Notes under the pieces: model-generated | The model's database searches: none | The model's input: only the letters and a program-made list of their open reading frames with translations | What the model was told of the DNA's origin: nothing | Part shown: positions 33,839 through 44,462 of the stretch, piece after piece | How positions within the stretch are numbered: the first letter of the stretch is position 1 | Layout of the letters: each line of letters starts with the position of its first letter | Translations under genes and position numbers: made by a program | Source of the DNA: Pyricularia pennisetigena | Lineage: Eukaryota; Ascomycota; Sordariomycetes; Magnaporthales; Pyriculariaceae | DNA length: 64,000 bases | Reading direction: 5' to 3' | NCBI RefSeq assembly: GCF_004337985.1 | Contig: NW_021940920.1 | Span: 1,596,549-1,660,548 of the forward strand

Positions 33839-35994
33839 CTTGGGGATATATTTAATGACTAAATATCTTCAAAAAACAAAGTGGTTATAAGGAGTGATTA
33901 GAAAGATGATATCTTGATGATAACCAGGATTCCCAGAATTGGTAGTGGATGAAGCAGATAGTGACGGTGAGTTAGTAATCTGATTCCCAAAAGGACATCG
34001 TGCAGCAAAAGAAGTCCAACACTTCGTTATATATTCAATTCAAAAATGTGAACTTGTGGGTATTCTTGGAAAAGCGGATGATAATTGCACACAAAACACA
34101 GAGTATCCGGAAATAGAACACAATAAGAATCCTGGGGCCCAATAAGGAATGCAAAAATATGATCGGACACCTCATATTTCCGTATGGAAAGATTCGAGTG
34201 CAGCACGAGATGGTGTATCAGCTACTAAAAAAAGAAACAAATTAATCGACATAAAAGCTTCCAGCCCTCAATCATGTCCTAATTAGCATTTTTACTACAA
34301 CTTGCTTTGGGTTGTATGCTTGTATTGGATGCTGTGGCATTGAATCCAGTTTGGCAACATTAAATAAAACATGTTGGGGGCGAATGTCATAATAAAGATA
34401 ATCTAATTAGAATAATGTTTAGCAAACCGGCATCGATTATTGGTATGATCGACGGGTTACGGTGGTAAATCAGGGAAATACAAACTATAGCTATAACCAA
34501 TACCCTGTTCGAAACGTTTTTATTGGACAAAGCCATATCCACAATTTTATCCAAAACCAATACTGAAACGACGTGTTATTCCACGTGGAAGATATTTGGT
34601 TCCTGGCGGCCAAGCCACAGGGACGTAAATAAATTGGTAATATGCCAACCTGAACGCATCGGCTATGTATTGAATCGTAGCGCCCTGGGAATATTCCCAC
34701 ATGGACAGCCCAGAACGACAGGAAATCGGTCCGCTGATTAGTTTCTTGACATAAATGGCTAATCGGTTGTTGGAACTGAATTGGTCAGGCCCTTCGTCCG
34801 GCTGTAATTACGACACAAATTCGTCCAGACAACGCATCTCGGATCACTTTTTAAGGGCCTATCCGGGTGAAATTGTGTCATCCAAAAGCCGGGACGACAA
34901 ACAGAACATCTAAACGAAGTGCGCAAAGTGCGGATCGCCTTTTGTCTGGCCTTGCGCTCGAACATGTAAACGACAACCTCAGGGGAATTCACGGTTTATT
35001 TAAACGATATGGCCGTGCGAACCAAGGGGTAAATGGGCGGGTGCAAGCAGCGCAGTATCGATAAACGCGACAGTAGCACATGCGAGACTTATAAAAGAAA
35101 ACTCGGACACGACCATGCAAAACCATTGCAAGATCTTTGGCCGATCCAAACACGCCGAAATGCAGATGGCCTACGAGCAATGCGTTCGGTCATAGGAGCT
35201 CTAAATGGGCCACGAATAGGCTATAACCAACGTAAGGCACAGAGAAGCTTGCAGGAAGTCGACGCTGACGACACGCCCCAGTGGGTAAAGGCAACGTCGA
35301 TCGCGACATTATCAGACCTAACCCAATCTATCCTGAACCCTTGCAACAGCCCAGGGCCGCGAACGCCGGAGGCGAGAAGACCAGTGAAACTTAAAAGTAC
35401 CACCCACGTCCTGCTAGGCAAATGGTCAATCTTTCGACAATGTGTAGGCGTCCTGTACAACACGCCTGGCGATGCACCAACGCCCCAACTTGTGCTTTTT
35501 GTTTAGCTCATCGTCCTGCCTGATGTGCGAAATGAAAACAAACGTCATCTGTGGCTCCTCGCTCTCGGTCCACAGCGTTTGGTGACCCTTGGCATTTGAT
35601 CACAGCCGGCGTCGAGCCAAGGCATAACATGAGGTCCACAAGCATTTTGGGACTGACTCACACGATCCAGCCTGCTGGACCGCACTTCCTGACTCAGCTC
35701 GAAATCTACGACCCAAATCCGCAGCGACCGGTCTCTGGGACCCAAATCACACGCCAGGTCGAAGATTGTTGCATGAAAACAGGGTCGCTAGGTGCGATAC
35801 CAGGGGCTGGAAGTAGAGCTTGCAGCAGCGACTTGACTTCGTTGGGTATATCGAAAGCCTGATACAGCGAGTTGTTGATGAGATTGAAATTATTAGTCTC
35901 AGTAGTCTCAGGTGGACCGAGCGCTCCATGGTACCTTTCAGCCTCATGGCTTTCCGGCCAATCAAATTGGCCAAAATGATCGCGCACCAGAGGA
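33839..35994. other. long intergenic stretch, no convincing gene
   Basis: Normal composition with many overlapping ORFs on both strands, the longest at 35033-35506 (157 codons, plus). Frames switch repeatedly and none shows a signal peptide, domain or consistent codon bias. It may be an old, point-mutated element or several gene relics. It ends in a partial R1 repeat. Confidence 0.35.
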
Positions 35995-36107
35995 ATCTTT
36001 AGATGGATCCACAGGTACATTCAAAGCTACAATAGAGCCACAGCGTGGTGCAATTGTGGACCTCTGGACCTTCAGGGATGAGCACTGAGACTATGCCAGG
36101 GTATCAA
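35995..36107 (-). repeat. truncated R1 repeat copy
   Basis: About 110 bp matching the terminal part of R1 (GGATCCACAGGTACATT, then GTGCAATTGTGGA, then CTTCAGGGATGAGCACTGAG). The outer part present in the 11.5 and 15.4 kb copies is missing. Confidence 0.7.
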
Positions 36108-36523
36108 TAAACCACGTTAAAATTTTATATTATATCCACGTTTGGTTGTATTAAAAAGGTTTCTAGCTCCCATTTAACTCGATATTACTTTATTACCGCT
36201 GAAATGAGCAATGATTTTGCATACAATCTTATATCAGTTTATTTATGCACAGCATTGTCCAAGCTGTAGTCCAATTACCCCAAAAATAACTTTTCGCGAA
36301 CAACCCATAAGCCCACGAACCAGGATAATAACCAAAGAACTTAACGCCTAGTAACTGATATAAAAGCTTCGTTCTTTCTTTTTCATGACCACTTTTTGAT
36401 ATATTGTATGCAACTGAATACCGTCGCCTCTTTACTATTTATTTGCAATAGCTACTTATCTTGAAACCCGACAATTTAAAACCAAGCTTTCAACGGTTAA
36501 TTCTTTTCCGCAAAATAAGCAAA
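36108..36523. promoter_or_regulatory. upstream region of secreted-protein gene
   Basis: AT-rich upstream region. TATAAAAG at 36358-36365 is followed by CT-rich tracts before the ATG at 36524; it is a plausible but unproven TATA element, about 160 bp from the start codon. Confidence 0.3.
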
Positions 36524-36697
36524 ATGCGTTTCGAAACCGCCTTTATTTTTATGTTTGCTTCCTTTGCCCTGGCGAACTGCTTTGACGATTGCGTTAATCG
36601 TGGTGGCGACCGTCGAATTTGCCAGGCATTTTGCAATGGAGAACTCGTATTTAACTTCGAGGCATGGGAAAAGTGGAAAAAGCAAAACGGCCATTAA
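36524..36697 (+). CDS. tiny cysteine-patterned secreted protein, 57 aa
   Basis: ATG at 36524 is chosen over the in-frame ATG at 36461 because it places the hydrophobic stretch MRFETAFIFMFASFALA at the very N-terminus as a signal peptide. The mature peptide of about 39-40 residues has four cysteines at 19, 23, 33 and 37, the C-x3-C-x9-C-x3-C spacing typical of two-helix, disulfide-stapled hairpins (alpha-hairpinin-like). It ends in a Trp/Lys-rich tail (EAWEKWKKQNGH). Composition is normal although a RIPped transposon nest starts 200 bp downstream. No named family recognised. Secretion and disulfide hairpin are inferred from pattern. Confidence 0.65.
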   Translation: MRFETAFIFMFASFALANCFDDCVNRGGDRRICQAFCNGELVFNFEAWEKWKKQNGH

Positions 36698-36899
36698 CTA
36701 TAAATTTAACTGGATAATATGGGCCAAACGGATTGAAAAGAGCGTGTCTTTTGCAAAAATTAGATCGTATATTTCTGGTCGGATCGCTTGGGTTTAAATT
36801 TCTCTCGATTGGCTTTTTTAAATTTATCCCTGCCATTACCGCTAAACAGTCCCAAAAAAAATTTCATTTTTTTTAACATTAAGAATTTTTTATCCATTA

Positions 36900-37101
36900 C
36901 AGCACCTGTCCAAAAATAACGCAACAATCCCAAAATCTCACCAAAAATCTATACTTTCACAAAGCCATAACTTTCCCAATATACGAGGCGCAAACTCGTA
37001 AATTTAAATTCGAATGAATATTTAGTAAAATAAACACACATTTAAATTCCACTGCTATTGCTCCTATACTAAATAATTGGTGAATTTTTAAAATAAAAAT
37101 A
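36900..37101. mobile_element. Tc1/mariner-type MITE copy B, left part
   Basis: Starts CAGCACCTGTCCAAAAATAA after TA at 36898-36899. It is interrupted at 37101 by the Gypsy insertion and resumes at 51065. Left (202 bp) plus right (270 bp) gives 472 bp, against 471 bp for intact copy A at 19083-19553. Confidence 0.9.
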
Positions 37102-37289
37102 TGTTATAGGGTAAGCCAACGGCCTTGAGACCGTTAAATATCCTTGTTGGTATTATTACTAACGCTGGGGAAGAAGGGAGGAAAAGGTATATGTCCGGGT
37201 CGTGGTAATATCCTTCCCTTTATATATTATCCCTAACCCGCTTTTATATCTTATCACGTAATACGTGCCTTAAATACGAATCCATAATA
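37102..37289 (-). repeat. Gypsy 3' LTR
   Basis: 188 bp, opens TGTTATAGGGTAAGCC and closes CCATAATA on the plus strand. It matches 50872-51059 over the full length with mostly transition differences. Confidence 0.9.
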
Positions 37290-37392
37290 TAACCCGCATT
37301 CGCCCGTCCTTTATCGGGTATAATCCCTATTTGGAAATATAAGGGTAATCCAACGGGCGCGTATCCTAATATAACCTACCCGTCCATTATTC

Positions 37393-38010
37393 CGGGCGGT
37401 ATAAACCCGTAATCGGGTTTTACCCTCCTATTTTCGGCCGCGGTTATGTCGCGGGTTTTTTATCCCCGGTTCCGTTTACGGGCGGTTATTATGGTTCGCT
37501 TTTTCCTAATTTTGGGTAGTATAAATCCGTAATTAAATTTTATTTTCCCGTTTTTGGTTGCGATTATATCGTGGTTTTTTTATCGTATTTACCGTTTACG
37601 GGTGGTTATCGCGGTTTATTTTTATTTTATTTTAGGCGGTATAAGGCCGTGGTTGGGTTTCGCCCTCCTATTTTTAGTTACGGTAATATCGCGGTTTTTT
37701 TTATCGTACCTGCCGTTTGCGGGTGTTTATCGCGGTTTATCTTCCTTTTATTTTGGGCGGTGTAAAACCGTGGTCGGGTTTTGCCCTCCTGCTTTTAATT
37801 ACGGTAATATCGCGGTTTTTTTATCGTATTTACCGTTTGCGGGTATTTATTGCGGTTTACTTTTTTTTTATTTTAAACGGTATAGGGCCGTGGTCGGGTT
37901 TTACCCTCCTATTTTTAATTGCGGTAATATCGCGGTTTTTTTATCGTATTTACCGTTTGCGGGTATTTGTCGCGGTTTACTTTCCTTTTATTTTGGGCGG
38001 TGTAAATTCG
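37393..38010. repeat. tandem array, about five 120-bp units in Gypsy
   Basis: Units start near 37440, 37560, 37680, 37801 and 37921, each with TATCGCGGTTTTTTTATCG, CCGTTTRCGGG, GGGCGGTRTAAA and CCCTCCT blocks. A partial unit precedes at 37393. The 120-bp period equals 40 codons, so the same phase stays open across units on the plus strand (37554-38027). I see this as repeat structure and not as a proven protein. Confidence 0.85.
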
Positions 38011-38399
38011 TTTATTTATTGGTATAATTTTTTTCCCGTAATAATTGCGGTTTTTATTTTTCGCATTTTTCCCGCGTTATTATCCTGGTCCTTTTTATTT
38101 TCCAATTTTTCTTCCATTCGAATTTTTTTCGTTTTTATTCCCTTTTTTTTACTATTTTATCGATTTTTCCCGTTTTCCCCTCGTTTTATGTTTTGTTTAT
38201 ATTACCTTTATTTCGTCCGTTTTTATTTCCTATTCGCTTTTATTTATTATTCGTATCGTTCTTTGTCGTTACCGCGTCGTTATTATATCCCGGGCTTTTA
38301 TTTTTTTAATCGCGTTATAAATAACGTTTGGATAAATTAATACCGGTGGTGGAAATAGCCGGCCTCCCCACCGTAGTAATTAATTACTTTCGTCGCACA

Positions 38400-39680
38400 A
38401 TGATAACGGTCGCTTATTTATAAATCGTATTAATTAAATACCGATTAAATGGTATCGTTAATTTATATTTGCAACGTTTTCGTCGCGTTATTGGTACCGC
38501 GGAATTTCAAAGTAATTTTAATAACGACGAATATACCGCCCCGGAAAATGTATTTATTTTTTACGTTTTTTATATAAAAACGTTTAAAATTAACGGGGTT
38601 TAGGAATATGGTTTTACCCCCGACGGTATTAGTTATTAGCGATATCGCAATACCAAAAAATCGTATTATTATTACAGCGAAACCGCCTACGTTTTTAATT
38701 TTATCTTCCGCCGCCGTTTACGGGAATTAAAAACCATAATTTATAATAATCGTTATATCGTATAACTTTTAATTAAAAACACCGTCGTGGATAGCAAAAA
38801 AATCCCTGGTATAAATACCGTATTGTTTCGAATTTTTTTTACCGCGTATACCAATTGGGTCCGCGCCTATTAGGATATATAAAATAAAATGGCCAATTCC
38901 AGGGCCGTAACGATTTTTACCAAAACTATTATTTTTGCTGCTATATCCAATACCCTTTTTCGCAGCGGCGGTAATTATAATCGTTAATTGGTATAAATTT
39001 TCGCATACGGTTTTATTTACCTGGAAATACGTTTAATTCCTTTAATATACAATTATTTCGATAACGTTATTAATTTTTAAAACTTTTTTAGGAACGTAAT
39101 ACGTCGCGCTATAAAAAAAACCTGCAGGAAGCGCGCCGAAATAATAATATTTTTGCTATTTTAATTACCGTTTTAACCCTTTTCCCCGCCGTTTTTATAC
39201 GCCAATTTCGCCCCGCGTATTCCTTACGCCTTTTTACCCTTATTATTACCACGCCCCGTCGACGTTTTAAAATTCCCCCTCCGCGTTACCCCGTCGCGCC
39301 TCGTTTTATTCGTGCCCCGATTCGGTATATATTTGGTTTTTCGCGTCCTTTTGCCCCGGTTTCGTCGCGCCCTCGTACCTTTGGTCGTAATATAAATAAA
39401 AACCCGTTTTTTGGAAAATCCCGTCGTAAACCTTTTTTAATCGAAAATATTACCCGACGTCGTACCGCTTTATTGCGGGAAGTTAATTAATTCGTTAAAT
39501 AATGGGAATTCCCGGTGTTTAAGGACGACGTGGAAAATAATAAAATAAAAAAGGAGGACGTTAAAATAAAGGAAAAAAATAAGGAAAAAAGAAATTTAAA
39601 TAACGAATCGGAAGCGTATAATTCGGTTTTTAATTAATATTTTATCGCCGCGTAGGATTATTATTTCGTTTTATATATAT
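38400..39680 (+). pseudogene. antisense ORF within Gypsy 3' region (RIPped)
   Basis: Plus strand, opposite to pol. From ATG 38400 one frame reads for about 250 codons with only TAA/TAG stops, of the kind RIP makes from Gln/Trp codons. It holds protein-like blocks (FRRVIGTAEFQSNF, NTKKSYYYYSETAYVFNF, DSKKIPGINTVLFRIFFTAY). After a phase change near 39.15 kb a second frame carries a Pro/Arg-rich stretch and an acidic Lys/Glu tail (EFPVFKDDVENNKIKKEDV) that ends near 39.68 kb. It converges on the 3' end of pol. Family unknown. It may be an extra gene of this Gypsy lineage or a captured host gene. Confidence 0.5.
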
Positions 39681-39949
39681 TAATTTAATTTAAAAATTGG
39701 GTGGGTGGGATACGGTTACGTCGCCCCAAAAATGGGCGCGGGTTATATAATTGTCGGTTTATTTTTATTATATTTCGCCCCGGTAAAAAATTTAATTTTG
39801 CGTATTTTTTTTACCGTACGTTTAATTAAATTAATATTTATTTTGGGTTTACCGCGTCGTTTTTTTTCCGGGGAATCGTCGACCTTTTAATTAATCGTGG
39901 TAGGTTTTTAATCCGGTTAGGTATTTAATTGTTAACGTCGTTTCGATAT

Positions 39950-42900
39950 TGGGTTATTATTTATTTGGGCCGGCCCCTATTTTGTTTCGAATTCGTTTAA
40001 TACCCGTATATTTTCCATTGCTACCAAATCCTTTTATATGGGTTTATCGTATTTTTTTTTATTTTACCAAAATTTTCCGTTTACGTTTTTTTCCCATTAC
40101 GTTTTTCGCGGCCAGGATTTCTTTTATTACCCATTTTTCCGCGGTTTCGTTATTTAAATCGGATAAAATTAATAACGGGCCGGATTTAATATCGGTACGA
40201 ATTTGGGACGGTAATAGGTCGTCCGCGGCCCTTTCGATTAATTCCACGTAAAAAATAAAGTAAATTTTTTTCGGGACGTTTAACGTAATTATTAATGGTA
40301 TAAAAATCGCTATAACCGTATATTTATTCGCCACGAAATTAAACTTTTTATTCGGGCGATTAATTTTAACGTTCCGTAAATTAAAAAAATTTTATTTTTT
40401 ATTTTAAAACGGTCCGCCGGTTTTCGTGTTTTATTCGCGTTTTTTTTGGCGTTATTATGTATAAATTATAACGGCGTGGGCCACGTTTATACCGTTTTTA
40501 AAATATTATAAAAACAAATTCGCGCGAATTTTGGGCGTGGAACCCGGTCGTCCGTTTACCTATATTACCGGGACCGCGTTTATTTCGTATTTTAATAATA
40601 ATTTATTAAAACTAATTCCCGTAATTGACGAATTCCTATTATTTAACGCTAATTAAACGGCCGGTAAATGTCCGGGCCAATTTATTTGGTCGAATACCAC
40701 GAAAACTTTTAAATAATGCTATATTTCCTAATTAATCCGTTCCGTACCCCCGTCCGTTTTTAGGTAATAAAACGTCGATAATAATTGTAAAATTCCTATT
40801 TATCGGCACAATTCCGACCAAAAACCCTTTACCCAATCCGACCCCCGGTCCGATATAATCGCGTTAAAAAAACCCTTAAACCGCCACCAGGTAAAAACGA
40901 ATTTCGCGGCGCAAATTTCGGTTTTTATCGAATTTATCGCTTTTAATTGGATATATTTGGAAAATTTATTAATTATAACCATTATATAACGCGGCGCGTC
41001 CGCGCTATTATTTGGAAAATCCGTTATAAAATCGATGGAAATTTATTTCCAAAATTTATCCGGTATTGGTAAAAATTACAATAACCCTTATTTACGTTAT
41101 TTCGATGGTTTTATTTTGCGGTATATATCGCAATTACGTACGAATTATCGGATATATTCGGCCATCCCGTCCCAATAATAATTTTAAACCAAAATCGTAA
41201 ATATACTATTTTTACCGTAATAACCAATTATTAGGGATTCGTGGGTTCGTTGCAAAATTACCGTAATTAAGGGTTCCCAATTGGGTAATTAAAAACGGTT
41301 TTTGTATAATAGCGTACCGGAAACGTTTATTAAGCAATCCGTTATTTATATTATCGTTTCGGCTTCGGGTAAAAATCGTTTTATATCCTATTAAACCGCG
41401 TTATATTTATAAGCGTATACCGGGTTTTTTTTCCATTATTTCGTTCCAAAATTCTATTATATAAAATTACTGGAAAATAAATATTTTTTCCGGGACCGCC
41501 GGTAATATATTTTATAATAATGTTTAAAAAATACCGATTATAGTTTTGCTGGGTATTAGGCGTAATATTATCGTTTTTTTTTTTCGCTGGTTTCGTCCTG
41601 CTCCCGTTTCAATAACGCGTCGGGGATTATCGCGTATTTCCCTAATCGGTATTTTAAAACGTAATTAAATTTGGATAAAATTTCGGCCCACCGCATTTAC
41701 CGTTCCGATACCACCTTCGGTTTCGTAAAATATTCGAACGTTTTATAATCCGTAAAAATAATAAAGGGAAAACGGATATTGCGTAATTCCGTTTCCCATA
41801 TTTGCAAATAATGGATAACCGCGAATAATTCCTTATTGTGGATAATATAATTGCGTTGGGCCGTCGTTAATTTAACGGAATGGAATATTACCGATTTTTA
41901 TAACCCGTTTTTCCTTTTTTATACCAATATCCCCCCGATAATTGCGCCGGAATAATCCGTTTTTATTTTCGTTTCCGTTTCGTCGCTCCATTGGGCCAAT
42001 ATTAACGCTTGCAAAAATGTTTATTTAAATATTTTAAAAATAACGTCCTTTTCCAATATTTATTTAAACGGTATTCCTTTTTTAGAAAATCGAAATAAAA
42101 GCACCGTTAAACCCGAATACCCGTTTATAAAATCCCGGTAAAAATTTGCGAATTTTAAAAAACCGCGCAATTTTCGTAACTTCGTCGAGGTTTCCTATTC
42201 CCGAATCGCGCGTAATTTTTCCGGGTCGGCTTTTACGCCTATATTAGCGTATATAATAAACCCCAAATATTTAACGGAAATAACCGCGAACGCGTTTTTA
42301 TTAAAATCCAAATTTAAACCCGTTTTTTTTAATTTTCCCAAAATATGGGTAATTTTCCGCCAATAATCCGTTTTAAAACCGGACGTATATATTAAAATAT
42401 CGTCCAAATATATTAATATATAATCGTCCAATATATTCCCGAAAACGCCATTAATATATCGTTAGAACGTGGCCGGGGCGCCCGCTAATCCGAATAAATT
42501 TATTAATTATTCGAACAATCCGAATTTTGTGCGAAAAACTGTAAAATATTTATCCCTTTCGGTTACGCGTAATTTATAAAAAATTGCGCGTACGTTTATT
42601 TTAATAAATTATTTTGTTCCGGATAAGGAACGGAATATTTTTTTAATTAATAGTAAAAAATACCGGTCCTATATTATAATAACGTTTAATATTTTATATT
42701 TAACGTATAAACGCTATCTTCCAAAAATTTTCCGGATTGTTAGGACCGGGGTTGCGGTTAACGACGCGTTTACTCGGATTTATTTTTTATTTATTATATC
42801 GATTATTTATCGCCGTAATTTTAACAATTAATCGCGCGGTATATAATATAACCGGCCTTATAATAACGGCGGGGATTTACCGTCGTTATCCTTTTGGATC

Positions 42901-43395
42901 CGGATATAATAATCCAATTCGCCCTTATACGGGGGTAAAACCGAAATTTTACCGTCGTTAAATAAATCCTCGAAACTTTTTAATTTTGCGGGTAACGTCG
43001 CCGGGGGTTTTGCGTTATTTTTATTTACCGCCGTTAAAATTAAAACCCGGGTTATATTTCGTAACGAAATAAAAGCGAATTTTATTTGTTCGTTTGTATT
43101 TTTTTTTGCTTTTCGGGCCGCGGTTAGGAACACGTTACCCATAATTACCGTAAATTTCCCGTTTTTCGAACGCAGGGACAATTTTTACACGAATAACCTT
43201 TTAACGGACCCTATTTTTAACCTTCCCCGGTTTAGGTTAAATACCATTTTCCGGTGGGTTATCCAAAAAAATCCCAGGAGCAAATCCTGCGTTAATCCCG
43301 GAATTATATAAAAGAATATCGGCGCGGATTAACCGTTAATATCCACGTCGCAATTACCCATTTCCCGTATATCGGTTCGTATTTGTCCCGTTACC
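39950..43395 (-). pseudogene. Gypsy pol (RT, RNase H, integrase, chromodomain)
   Basis: Minus-strand blocks in pol order. Linker at about 43000 (LPAKLKSFEDLFNDGKISVL). RT at 42431-42195 with YLDDILIYTSG, so the YxDD catalytic pair survives. RNase H at about 41.9-41.5 kb. Integrase core at 40982-40800 (NKFSKYIQLKAI then AIISDRGSDWV). Integrase tail and chromodomain at 40334-40000 (AADDLLPSQIRTD then EKWVIKEILAAKNVMGKKRK). A chromodomain at the integrase C-terminus defines the chromovirus branch. Stops and frame breaks are frequent. Confidence 0.88.
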
Positions 43396-44056
43396 TGTGA
43401 ACATGGCTAGCGCAGGGCTTATTATATAAGCTACCCTGCATTATCTTATAACGGCTAGCACGGGCTAATTTTATTAGTCACCGTGCATCGAATAAATAAA
43501 TAAATAACAAATAAAACGTATACGCGTTCATACACACAAAGCTTTATATCTTACGTCTTTGTTCATAGTTTCAACAACAAAACAAATACGTCATATTTAA
43601 TCTAGCTTAGTGGTATAATGCACGTACCATAATCTATATCATATATACGTTGAAGTGCGTGGGTTCGAATCCCGTTGTGGTCGCAGATTTTCTGTGCATG
43701 CATAAGCACAATAGGCCGTTAGGCTCAATGGGCCGTTAGGCTCAATAGGTCGGCAGGTCAGTCACATGAATAAGGCCAAATCATGTGACGTGACCCCGCA
43801 TTCCGGACATCCGGATCGAAGATCTGCACCTACGGATTCGAACACGTAATTTATAACTCAGCCTTAGATTCATCACCTTCATAACCTTCATCGATTCAAC
43901 GATTCAACGAATCGATTGTGCAACAACAACAATATATTATCTCTATTACCCGCTAGCAGACGGTTATCTGCCATTTCAACGTTCCATTAACCTTATACGT
44001 AATCTACTTTTCCCGCGTTCAAAATTAAGCTTATTCTATCTCGTAACCTCCTCACA
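43396..44056 (+). repeat. Copia 5' LTR
   Basis: 661 bp with perfect short terminal inversion TGTGA...TCACA. Contains a tRNA-like A box/B box pair at 43603-43672. Relative to the 3' LTR it has two extra CAA units near 43920. Confidence 0.93.
43603..43685 (+). promoter_or_regulatory. tRNA-like pol III promoter (A and B box) in LTR
   Basis: A box TAGCTTAGTGG at 43603-43613 and a perfect B box GGTTCGAATCC at 43662-43672, about 50 bp apart, as in tRNA genes. ACGTA...TACGT between them could form an anticodon-type stem, with a long loop that might hold an intron. The T-arm pairs partly through wobbles. The 3' acceptor strand (GTGGTCGCA) has no complementary 5' strand, so this is not a complete tRNA. 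Repeated in the 3' LTR at 49115-49184. Confidence 0.6.
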
Positions 44057-44070
44057 GGTTATAAGCCCGG
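44057..44070 (+). promoter_or_regulatory. Copia primer-binding site (half-tRNA iMet type)
   Basis: GGTTATAAGCCCGG directly follows the 5' LTR. Copia and Ty5-like elements prime from the anticodon arm of initiator tRNA-Met, whose complement reads GGTTATGAGCC. The single difference is G to A, as RIP would make. Confidence 0.65.
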
Positions 44071-44462
44071 ATTAGCTTATACCAACGAAATCGATACCGA
44101 TACCAATACCATTAAATCCATCGATTATTCTTCAGCCCTATCTCGGATTAACCCGAGCCTTATACCATTCGATAGCTCTATTCACGCTCTATCCAACGGT
44201 ATAACTGCCGAAACCGGAATCGCACGCGCCGTCGAAAAAACCCGACCTTTATACTGCACCCTCCTATACCTACTTATATACCTCAACAAACACTCGCCTA
44301 TATTTTCACCGCTATTCTTCCTATCGATACGAGACCTATACCATCCGAAAACTCCTTTCAAAACCTATTTAACCGAATAACCCTTTCGACCCTAATCCCG
44401 ACCGTTACCGAAATACAATACAAATAAAAAACCCTTTATTTAAAATAGCTACCTTCGATACA
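44071..44462 (+). other. Copia leader, non-coding
   Basis: Untranslated region between primer-binding site and gag ATG. No ORF or other signal recognised. Confidence 0.6.

Noticed and set aside
35033..35506. 157-codon plus-strand ORF as a gene
   Set aside because: No domain or signal peptide, overlapping equally open frames, and Arg/Ser/Thr-heavy composition; left as intergenic.
37554..38340. 157- and 207-codon hydrophobic plus-strand ORFs suggesting membrane proteins
   Set aside because: They are the translation of a 120-bp tandem array in T-rich DNA; the in-phase period explains the openness.
43595..43685. A complete tRNA gene in the Copia LTR
   Set aside because: A and B boxes are present but the 3' acceptor strand has no complementary 5' strand; annotated only as tRNA-like promoter.
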